64,000 nucleotides of DNA from Liquidambar formosana. Its lineage: Eukaryota > Streptophyta > Magnoliopsida > Saxifragales > Altingiaceae. Shown here in pieces: positions 44,219 through 54,393 of this stretch; position 1 is the stretch's first letter, and the number at the start of each line of letters is the position of its first letter. Below the pieces are notes generated by a model. It searched no databases, had not been told where the DNA came from, and saw only the letters and a program-made list of their open reading frames with translations. The DNA is taken from NCBI GenBank assembly GCA_039720395.1, contig JBBPBK010000060.1, positions 62,001-126,000 on the forward strand. The letters run 5' to 3'. The translations under genes were made by a program, and so were the position numbers.

Positions 44219-47200
44219 ATGGCCAACGAAAGAACTAGTGAGGGGCACTTTGACCTTGAGGCTTGCCTGAAAGCCATCATGGCCAAGCTTGACCATACCG
44301 CCGAGACATCCGATACCGCATTGAAAATGGCTCAAGAGAACCAACAGAAGATGGCGGATCTTGAACAAAATGGCTCTAAGGCCCATTCCTCGGGTATACC
44401 TCATGGGGCTGGCACCGAAGAGGGACCTCAATCCAATGAGAACACCAAGACAAGGGGGGAAAGTAGCTCGAAACCTGAGGTCACCAACCTAGAAGGGGAA
44501 GCCAAGGGGAAAGGTACTAGCAGTGATTCCGTGTTAGCTAGCAAGGTAGAAGCTTTGGAGAGAACCATAAAAGGGATTCGCAGGGCTGATGACATGGTCG
44601 ATGTGCGGACTCTATCCCTGTTTCCAACGGCTCGTATTCCACTACAATTCAAGATGCCGGAGTTAGAAAAGTTCGATGGGACGCGTTGCCCTAAGACTCA
44701 TTTGAAGATGTACGTGAGAGCTATGCACCCTCGAGGGGCTACTGACGAGCTTTTAGCTCAAATGTTCCATGAAACCTTGGCCACTTCTGCTTTGAAATGG
44801 TTCTTATCCTTGGATAAGAATAGAACCCGGACTTGGGAAGACATATGCAATGAGTTTTCAGAGCACTACAAGTATAACACAGAGGTGGACGTTACTCGAA
44901 GGGACCTAGAAACTACCAAGCAAGGGGCTCATGAAACTTTCTCCGCTTACATTACAAGGTGGAGACAAAAGGCGTCGAGAATGACGGATAGGCCGAATGA
45001 GGAGGACCAAATTCAGTTAGTGGTTAAGAACCTGCTGCCCGTGTATCACAAGCACCTATTTGCCCACTATTTCCCAAATTTCAAAGCTCTCATTGGGGCT
45101 GGCACGCAGGTTGAAGATGCTATCAATGATGGGACAATCAAGACTGAGCAAGTGAGGAGTCGCAAGACAAACTTTACTGGGAAGAACAATGCCGAGGTCA
45201 ACACCATAACTCAACCAATCCAACCCTTTTCTCTCAATGATGTCAACCCACCTCGCCAATTCACTGACCTATTCATGCCACTCGAAAGAGTCCTTGAAAA
45301 GCTCATAAGTCGTGACCTATTGAAGCCACTCGACCCAAGACCTCCACCAAATCCCTTACCCAAGAGCTACAATGAGAATGAGTACTGCAAGTACCACCAA
45401 TCCAAAGGCCATGCCACCAATCGCTGTATTCGCCTTCGCCACCAAGTCCAAGACCTCATTGACAAGCAAGTCATTTCACTACCAACCCGTCCAAATGTCA
45501 CCCGTAATCCTCTCCCATCACACAACAACACACCCCCACCTAACACCATAAATGCCATTGGGGTTGAATCCTCTCGCCCTCGCCATCCCATAAGACAATA
45601 CACTCCGCTCCCCACGACCTTAACCCGTCTCTTCACCATTTGCCGCAATAATAGCCTTATCATGCCACTTCCACCAAAGCCAAGACCATCAACCCCTCAC
45701 CAATATTGCCAATACCATCGTGCACCCGGTCATGACACCGAGGCTTGTTCTATACTAAAGAAGATCATCCAAGACCTCATTGACCAAAAGGTTTTGTTGT
45801 TGCCAAAGAAATCTATCCAACAAGAGCTGAAAGAAAGATATGAAGCAGGGGATCCTCAGGTTGGCCTATTAGGTGAAGCGTCGGGGAAATATGATTACTA
45901 TGTGCTGTACTCAAGCCCAAGTCCGATATCAGATGAGCCGATAGTCCCTTCAGGTTGGGATGACTTGCCGATAGAGATGGAGAGCATCGACATGATAGAA
46001 TGGGATGACTTGATGAATGACTCCGAGGAAGTCCATGACATATGGGCTAGTGATGATGAGCTGGATCATATAACCAGAGGGGGTCGCCATTTCAAGCCTC
46101 CCCACCTAGAATCTGAAAATCCGTTGGAAGATTTGGAAGGGCAGAGGCGTCCTAGCTTGCAAGAAGAAGAGGATGAAGTGCTTAGGCAGCTGAATAAGAC
46201 CAATGCCAACATTACTATTTGGGGCTTGCTCATGGCCTCGCATAAGCACAGACAGACCGTGTTGAAACTGTTGAATCAGATACAAGTGCCTGTTGACACA
46301 TCCCCCGAGGGATTAGTACATTTGGTGAATCCAACTCCCAAGAACTCAACCATCGTGTTCACCGATGTAGACCTACCTAAAAGCGGGCTGAGCCATTCTC
46401 AAGCTCTCTATGTGATCGTTTACACTATAGAGAAGAGGGTTCCCACCGTTCTTATCGACAATGGGTCCGCACTGAATGTATGTCCTCTCCGAACTGCCAC
46501 TGTTTTGGGTTTGGGACCCACTGATTTCACGCCATCCGGGCAGACCGTAAGAACTTATGACAACACCCGCCGAGAAGTAATAGGGGTAGTTACTTTGCCT
46601 CTTATCATGGGACCCACTGAATTTATGGTGGAATTCCAAGTGTTGGATGTGCCGTCATGTTTCAACTTGCTGTTGGGCCGACCTTGGATCCATCCTGCTG
46701 GGGCTGTGCCATCTTCACTCCATCAAAAGGTGAATTTTCCTTATGAAGGAGCCATAGTAACACTTCAAGGGGACTATGAATTGAAACTCGCAGGTGTGCC
46801 TATATGTGAGATACAACCTGAATCAGCAGCGATATCGCTATCTGGGTTTGATTATGTCCAATGCATTGAGAAAGAGCTGAATGAATCATCGCGCCATTAC
46901 TCTTCTATAAAGCAGTACATCCCATATACTTTTTATCCAAGTTCCGACCCAGCCGTGGCAGATAAAAGTTTTGGTGATAGATACTTCACAGAAGGGCCGA
47001 ATCCTCAAAGTTTGACAAGTTGGTACCACTCTATCCAAGATCTATATGGAAGCTTGAAAGAGGAAGACTGGGCAGAGAACCTTGATGCGGGGGCTATGAC
47101 TGAAATGTTCCAAGACATGATCCTCACCGTGGAAGACTCGACCATTGAAGAACTCCAGGGTTCATCCATTAGCTATGCTACCGTGCCATTCCTGAATTGG

Positions 47201-47226
47201 TACCTTGGCCTACCTGATAGCAGCTT
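44219..47226 (+). CDS. Gag-protease polyprotein of element B (exon 1)
   Basis: Encodes a Gag core (about 44690-45130), two zinc-knuckle-like units (45386-45427, CKYHQSKGHATNRC; 45707-45748, CQYHRAPGHDTEAC), and a retropepsin with LIDNGSALNV (46451-46480) and LLLGRPW. Without splicing the frame ends at a TAG at 47228-47230, just inside the intron, giving about 1003 residues from this ATG. With splicing it continues into pol. I chose the ATG at 44219; the frame is open upstream through 44153, conserved with A and D, but has no AUG. About 177 bases at 46879-47055 are unrelated to A and replace its G-patch-like segment. Confidence 0.88.
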
Positions 47227-47397
47227 GTAGGTGTCTTAGTTTAGTAATATTTCCCTAATTCAATAAGATGTATCTACTTTACTCACTTTCTGGAGTCATA
47301 GTATTGATACAGATTTGTTTGTTTTCCTTCTTTCTTTTGTGTGTCATTCCCATTATTCCTAGTCAATAAAGTGTGCTTTCTTTCTCTATATATGCAG
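47227..47397 (+). other. Spliceosomal intron between protease and RT of element B
   Basis: 171 bp, starting GTAGGT and ending TATATATGCAG after a pyrimidine-rich CTTTCTTTCTC stretch. Removing it joins AGCAGCTT to TGTCTC, which is the exact continuous sequence of element A (complement of 10426-10439). It has an in-frame TAG at its second codon. Ogre elements are known to have an intron at this place, with unspliced RNA giving Gag-protease and spliced RNA giving Gag-Pol. Confidence 0.85.
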
Positions 47398-50300
47398 TGT
47401 CTCTTTTCTCTCCTCTATGGATATTTATGGCATGGATATAGATCCTAGGAACGATGTCCCCCCGGAGCTCGTTGAGCAAAGGAAAAGGGGCGTCACCGAA
47501 CCTAATATGGATGAATTGGAATCAATCAACTTAGGGACGAATGAATTGCCAAGAATAGTTAAAATTGGGAAAACCCTCTCCCCCGTTGAAAAAGAAAAGA
47601 TGATCTCCCTCTTGAAAGCCAACATTATGGCTTTTGCATGGTCTTATGAAGACATGCCTGGCATCGACCCCGATATTGTGCAACACTATATCCCCACTAA
47701 TTCCCTAAAGAAGCCGGTAAAGCAGAAACTCAGAAGATTAAAACCAGAATGGGCTCTAAAAGTAAAAGAAGAGGTAACTAAACAACTAGACGCGGGTTTC
47801 CTCCAAGTTGTGGAGTACCCCGAATGGTTGTCGAATATAGTGCCTGGGCCTAAAAAAGATGGGAAAGTGAGGATGTGTGTCGATTTCCGAGATCTCAACG
47901 CCGCGAGCCCTAAGGATGACTTTCCTTTACCCCATATCGACGTGTTGGTGGATAGTACAGTGGGACATGCACTCCTCTCCTTCATGGACGGATTCTCCGG
48001 GTATAACCAGATAAAGATGGCGCCTCAAGACATGGAGAAAACAGCCTTTATCACGCAATGGGGAACGTACTGTTACAAGGTAATGCCTTTTGGCTTAAGA
48101 AACGCTGGGGCTACTTACCAAAGAGCAGCTACGACCTTATTGCATGATATGATCCATAAGGAAGTAGAGGTTTATGTCGATGATATGATCGTGAAGTCCG
48201 TGGATAGAGAAGGGCATTTCAAGGCACTAGAGAAATTCCTAGAGCGAGCAAAAAAGTACAATTTCCGTCTCAACCCACAGAAGTGCGCTTTTGGTGTCAC
48301 TGCAGGCAAGCTATTGGGGTTTATGATCACTCAGAGAGGTATCGAAGTGGACCCAGGGAAGATAAAAGCTATTGTGGAGATGGAGCCGCCTAGCACTGAG
48401 AAGCAGATCCGGGGTTTTCTGGGAAGAGTTCAATACATAAGCCGATTCATTGCCAACTTAACCATGGTTTGCTAACCAATCTTCAAATTGCTTAAGAAAG
48501 GTGTGCCAAAAGTATGGAACAAAGAATGCCAAGAGGCCTTTGAGACCATTAAGAGATACTTGAGCAATCCTCCAATCTTAGTTCCCCCACGGCAAGGTGC
48601 GCCGCTTTTGTTATACTTAACGGTCACCGAAACCGCGACGGGAGCTTTGTTAGCTCAATATCTCTAAGGGTCTACAAAGGAGAATGCCATCTACTACCTA
48701 AGCAAGAAAATGATAGACTATGAAGTGAAGTACAATGCAATTGAAAAGGCTTGTGTGGCACTAGTATGGGCGACGCAGAAACTCCGGCACTACATGATGT
48801 CCTTCGAAGTGTTCTTGATAAGTCGCATGGACCCGTTAAAGTACCTGGTAGAAAGGCCGGTATTGTCATTCAGAACTGCTCGATGGTCAATTCTCCTCAA
48901 CGAATTCGACATCAAGTACGTGAATCAGAAGTCTATCAAGGGAAGCGTCATCGCAGACTACCTAGCCAGCTGTCCGGTGTCATCATCTGCTCCATTCAAC
49001 GATCAGTTCCCAGACGAGGACGTGCTAGAGATTGGCAGAAAAATTTGGAGAGTATACTTCGATGGGGCAGCCAATAAGAAAGGTTATGGGATAGGAGTCC
49101 TGCTGGTCTCACCTGAAGAGGCATTTACACCATTGGCGGTCAAGTTGGGGTTCGAAGCTACCAACAACATTGCTGAGTATGAGGCCTGTATCCTAGCACT
49201 GGAAGCGGCACTTGAATTGGGGATCAAAGAATTAGAAGTGTTCGGGGACTCGGCACTAATCATTTGTCAGATAAAAGGGGAATGGAAAACTCGAGATGAG
49301 AAGCTGGTACCCTACCATGCCTACCTGGAAGCTCTAACCAAGGAGTTCTCAGAGATAGAATTTAACTACCTTTCAAGGAACAAGAACCAGTTCGCCGATG
49401 CCTTGGCGACCCTAGCATCCATGGTGGAGATACCTGAAGGGGGAAATGTGAAGCCGTTGGTGATAGAATGCCGAGACAAGCCTGTGTACTGTTGTGCAAT
49501 CCGAGGAGGAGAGGTAAATGATGGCCGTCCGTGGTTCCATGACATAAAGAAGTTCATTGAAGAAAGGGAATACCCAGAAGGAGCATCTCGTATCGATAGA
49601 AAAACCCTAAGGCGGTTGGCGAGTCACTATGTACTTTGTGGAGGAAAGCTATATCGGAGATCATACGACGGGATCCACCTGCTGTGTGTCACCGAGGAGG
49701 AAGCCGAGCATCTGATTAAAGAAATCCATGAAGGGACAGGGGCTCCGCACATGAACGGCTATATGTTGGCTAAGAAAATCATGAGGCTAGGCTATTATTG
49801 GTCCACCATGGAAAGAGACTGCCACGCACATGTCAAGAAGTGCCACAAATGCCAACTGTTAGCCAGTGGACAACATTTGCCTTCTATGCCTTTAACAAGT
49901 ATGTCGTCACCTTGGCCATTCGCAGTATGGGGGATAGATATCATCGGACAGATCAAGCCAAAGGCATCAAATGGGCATGAATACATCCTGGTCGCCATTG
50001 ACTACTTCACTAAGTGGGTGGAAGCAGCGTCCTTCAAGACCTTAAATTCCAAGAAGGTAGCACAGTTCATATAGCACAGCATCATCTATCGATATGGGGT
50101 ACCGCATGAAGTTATCTCAGACAATGGCCAGCACTTTCAGAAAGAAACCCATGAGCTCTTGCAAAAGTATGGCATAGCCCACCATCTGTCGTCACCATAC
50201 CGTCCTCAGACTAATGGAGCGGTGGAAGCAGCTAACAAGAACATCAAGAAGATACTACAGAAGACTACGGACTCACACACAGACTGGCATGAGAAGTTGC

Positions 50301-50776
50301 CATTGGCTCTATGGGGTTACAGAACATCAATAAGGTCGTCAACAGGGGCTACCCCTTATTCTCTAGTTTATGGAATGGAGGCCGTGTTGCCAGTTGAATT
50401 GGAAGTTCCTTCACTAAGAGTTGCCGTGGAGAGCCAGATAACAGAAGTGGACTGGGTTAAGAGCCGCTATGATGAGTTAGCTTTGCTGGATGAAAGGCGT
50501 TTAAGGGCGCTGTATCATGTTCAGGGGTATCAACGGAGAGTTGCCAGAGCATTCAACAAGCATGTCAAAGATCGAGGTCTAAAGAAAGGGGATGTAGTGC
50601 TGAAAGAAATCAGAGCTCCAGTGTTCGATCCGCGGGGAAAATTCAAGCCAAGTTGGGGTGGGCCATACATTATCAAAGAGATATTGCCAGCAGGGGCTGT
50701 TCGCCTCATGGATTTAGATGGAATTGAGTTCGCTCGTCCAACTAATTTGGATCAATTGAAGAAATATCATGTTTGA
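47398..50776 (+). pseudogene. Pol polyprotein of element B (exon 2) with three nonsense codons
   Basis: One frame with stops at 48473-48475 (TAA for Glu), 48665-48667 (TAA for Glu) and 50072-50074 (TAG for Gln); A has sense codons at all three. RT has YVDD at 48173-48184. The gypsy RNase H has LYLTVTETATGALLAQ, so it lacks the first catalytic Asp. The second RNase H (about 49045-49410) has YFDGAAN, AEYEA, GDSALI and FADAL. Integrase (about 49720-50260) has HHCC and the D-D-E residues, and ends with GGPYII and LDQLKKYHV. The first stop truncates RT, so this copy cannot make Pol. Confidence 0.92.
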
Positions 50777-51093
50777 AGCCTGCTAGGTTGAAAACCCGTA
50801 AGGGCGGCCTAGGCAAAAGTTAAGGCATAAGAACTACGTAAGACCTGATTCTCCATTCAAAAACAAAAAAAAAAAAAAAAAACAAAAAAAAAAAGAAGAA
50901 GAAAAAAAAACCATGGAGATACGTAGGCAACCCATAAAGTTACCTTGGGTGCGGTCTAAATCAAACAAGAAAATCCCAAATTTGATTTATTATTGGCAAT
51001 TTATTCAAAACTAAAATTGATTGACATATCAATTCATTGGTATTAAGTAAAAGAACTATAAATATGCCATAAATATCCTATTCTATTGAGTCT

Positions 51094-52380
51094 TCAGTTT
51101 TTCTTGGGCTTCTTTGCAGCTCGCTCCTCAGCTTTCTTCTTCTCTCTTTCATGTCTTCTTTTCTTCCTCAAGTCATGTTCATAAGCTGCTGTCACTGCTT
51201 CCATAATATCTTCTCTGCAAGATCCAAGTTCATTGTTCTTGATAAGTCCAAAAATCCTTTCTCTTCGAGTAGTCTCTCTCTCACCTAAATTGCTTTTCAA
51301 CCATTCCTTATACTCGGGGCTCATCATATACGGACCATCAGTATTCGTCACTTGAGTCAGTGTCAGCTTTCTATGCCATCGGTCCTTCGCCCAAGTCACT
51401 ACAGAAAGACCCGCGGGCACCACAGGATAGTCACCTTTCAAGGAAGTGGGTATGGTTTGCATGGCGCCCATCTGACGCAGAACCCTTGAAGGCCAATAGA
51501 AGGAAGTAGACCTCAGTCCTATGAGTCTCACCATGGCGCATCCAGAAGTCCGCAGAAGCACCTGGTCACTGCAGCCCCATATGAATACAAACCACTTGAC
51601 ACTCCTCCAAGAAAGGGTTTGGAAGTAACCTAGCCAATCTCTCAATGAAAATTGCCCAGGTAGTTCAATGCGGCGAAGGCAGTAATGCTGGGGCTTGTAT
51701 GGTGTAATGGCAACTGGTGACAAGAAATTCAGTCTTTCAAGCAACCACATTTGCAGCAGAATGGGGCTACCTCCTAAAGGAACCTTTGGGTCCTCATGGA
51801 CTTTATCCAAACTATTCAGGGTTTCAGCTAGCACCATGGGAATCAAGTTATAGCCCTTGGCAAGGAGAGGAATCAAGTCACAAATTTGTATGGGAACATG
51901 TGGAGTACCAGTTGAAATAAGGAAACGACCAATGAGGCAAAAGGCAAGAGCATGCTTAATAGGAAAGGTAAAATTCAGAATACCTTTACTATCACAAGCT
52001 AAAAAAGAGGTTGCCAATTTCATCAAGTCTACCATATGGTCCTTTACAAACGTAGAGGCATATTGTGAGTGAATCCCAAGTAGATTGGAGAAAGAAGTAA
52101 GAAAGCTTGGGCGAGGAGTAGGGAGAATGAAAGGACCTACCGTTGAAACTCCATACAATGCACAGAATTCCTCCATGGTTGGGCACAGTTCTTCATAGTT
52201 GAAGCGGAACACATGAACTTGAGGATCCCAAAAATATGTAGCAGCAGTCAAGAGGTTCGTTTCAAGCCTCACATGCCTCAAGGAGAGCAATGGATCCAAG
52301 CCAAAGCACTTGAACTCAGATTTTGCTTCAGCACTTATAACTCTCAAAAACCCTCCTAAAAATTTGTCTAGAGCCTCCAT
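51094..52380 (-). CDS. Antisense ORF (aORF) protein of element B, 428 aa
   Basis: Intact and collinear with the A copy (5471-6757), same length, about nine residue changes (for example M15I, and WPSKLI to WHRKLT near residue 337-342). It converges on pol, with 317 bases between the stops that include an A-rich tract at 50862-50912. The basic C-terminus KKRRHEREKKKAEERAAKK suggests nuclear entry. A TATA box (complement of 52431-52437) precedes the ATG by about 50 bases. Tat-lineage antisense ORFs are known but have no settled function; similarity to plant mobile domain proteins is my inference. Confidence 0.8.
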   Translation of the reverse strand: MEALDKFLGGFLRVISAEAKSEFKCFGLDPLLSLRHVRLETNLLTAATYFWDPQVHVFRFNYEELCPTMEEFCALYGVSTVGPFILPTPRPSFLTSFSNLLGIHSQYASTFVKDHMVDLMKLATSFLACDSKGILNFTFPIKHALAFCLIGRFLISTGTPHVPIQICDLIPLLAKGYNLIPMVLAETLNSLDKVHEDPKVPLGGSPILLQMWLLERLNFLSPVAITPYKPQHYCLRRIELPGQFSLRDWLGYFQTLSWRSVKWFVFIWGCSDQVLLRTSGCAMVRLIGLRSTSFYWPSRVLRQMGAMQTIPTSLKGDYPVVPAGLSVVTWAKDRWHRKLTLTQVTNTDGPYMMSPEYKEWLKSNLGERETTRRERIFGLIKNNELGSCREDIMEAVTAAYEHDLRKKRRHEREKKKAEERAAKKPKKN

Positions 52381-52430
52381 AATTTCTAATGAATGAATAC
52401 AAGTAGGTTTAGGAACCTCTTGGATGTGTT

Positions 52431-52437
52431 TTTATAG
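52431..52437 (-). promoter_or_regulatory. Probable TATA box of the antisense ORF (element B)
   Basis: CTATAAA on the minus strand, 50 bases upstream of the ATG at 52380, conserved with the A copy. Confidence 0.6.
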
Positions 52438-52862
52438 GGAAAAGGTCACAAATCCAAGTTCTAATAGGAAAAAACCCATCAGAATAGGAAGTTTCCTATT
52501 CAAAGTGGGATTTCCGCTTCGGGCTCGGGTAACCACCCAGGCCTGGGTGGCTAGCCTCCTGAGGCCTGGTGGTCACCCAAGCCACCTTGTTTTGGCTTTC
52601 TCCCTCGCTTTGTCTCGCCTTGACGCGTGATCAAACCTCCTTCCAAATGAGATATTCAACACTTTTTGAGCTTAAAATCAATCAAATTCCATCTTGAAAT
52701 CAATTCCTTGAATTGATTTTATGTTCAAAAGGGTTGAATATATTTCCCCTGTGTCATGCCAACTCAAGTGACAATGTGTTAAGTCACTCTCCTCTTGCAC
52801 CATGCCTGTTCAATCTTGATAAATTGATCATATATCCTCATTTCAAATCTTGATTTTTCATC

Positions 52863-54260
52863 CTACTTGGTTGAATATATTCATCGCTTGAATGTGTTCT
52901 TCCATTTCAAAAGTGTATTCACCCTTTGAATATGCTTCTCAGTTTCAAATTCTCATTCTCTATCATACTTGGTTGAATATATTCATCACTTGAATATATT
53001 CTTCCATTTCAAAAGCATGTTCACCTATTGAATATGCTTCCTAGTTTCAGATCCTCATTATCACTTACTTGGTAAAATATATTCATCGCTTGGGTATATT
53101 TCTCCATTTCAATGGTATACTCATCACTCGAGTATACTTCTCAGATCATTTGTCACTTACTTGGTTAAGTATATCCATCACTTGGGTATATTTTTCCATT
53201 TCAATGGTATACTCATCACTTGAGTATACTTCTCAGATATTTTGCCACTTACTTGGTTAAGTATATCCATCGCTTGGGTATATTTCTCCATTTCAATGGT
53301 ATGTTCATCACTTGAACATACTTCTCAGATTATTTGTCACTTACTTGGTTAAATATATTCATGACTAGAATATATTTCTCCATTTCAATGGTGTACTCAT
53401 CACTTGAGTACACTTCTCAGATTATTCTCTATCTTACTTGCTTAAGTATATTCGTCGTTTGGATATATTTCTCCATTTCAATGGTATGCTCATCACTTGA
53501 GTGTACTTCTCAGCTTACTTGGTTAAATATATCCATCACTTGGATACATTTCTCCATTTCAAAAGTATGTTCATCACTTGAACGTACTTCTCAGTCTTTT
53601 TCAATCATAAAGTATACTCATCACTTGAGTATATTTCTTAGCATCTTTTTCATCACTTGGTTAAATATGTTCGTGACCTGAATATATCTCTCCATTTCAA
53701 AAGTACACTCATCACTTGAGTATACTTCTCAGATTATTCTTTATCCTACTTGGTTAGATATACCCATCGCTTGGATATATTTATCCATTTCAATGGTATG
53801 CTCACCACTTGAGTATACTTCTCAGATTTCATTCTCAGATTACTTGGTTAAATATATCCATCGCTTGGATATATTTCTCCATTTCAATGGTATGCTCACC
53901 ACTTGAGTATACTTCTCAGATTTCATTCTCAGATTACTTGGTTAAATATATTCGTGACCTGAATATATTTCTCCATTTCAGTGGTATACTCATCACCTGA
54001 GTATACTTCTCAGATATTTTGTCACTTACTTGGTTAAGTATATCCATCGCTTGGATATATTTCTCCATTTCAAAGGTATGTTCATCACTTGAACGTACTT
54101 TTCAGATCTCATTCTCATCACTTGGTTAAATATATTCGTGACTAGAATATATTTCTCCGTTTCAAAAGTATGTTCATTCGTAGTGGCTTGAATATGCTTC
54201 TCTTGACAATCACCAACCCCTAGTGGTTTAAGTATACTCATGACTTGAGTACACTTCCTT
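52863..54260 (+). repeat. Tandem array of alternating short hairpins, element B
   Basis: Homologous to the A array. In the element's sense strand the unit is TACTTGGTTAAATATATTC-type arm, 7-base spacer, returning arm, TTCTCCATTTCAATG linker, second arm pair such as GTATACTCATCACTTGAGTATAC, then a TTCTCAGAT linker. About 15 units. Unit number and arm types differ from A, so the array has expanded and contracted. The 115-codon frame at 53334-53681 only reflects the repeat. Confidence 0.9.
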
Positions 54261-54381
54261 ATTTCAGTCTCAGGTTTTCAACGTCCCATCATTGTTGGTA
54301 TCAGTGTGTGATTTCTCCGGGCTTTTTGGCCAAAAATGGGTTGTTCTTTATCATTGGTTCACAAGTGTAACTTGTTCGCCA

Positions 54382-54393
54382 ATGAGGGGCTTC
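54382..54393 (+). other. Polypurine tract of element B
   Basis: ATGAGGGGCTTC directly before the 3' LTR. Confidence 0.8.

Noticed and set aside
53334..53681. 115-codon frame rich in ISITWIYFSISMVCSSLE repeats
   Set aside because: It is the translation of the hairpin array, a by-product of a unit length divisible by three in places.
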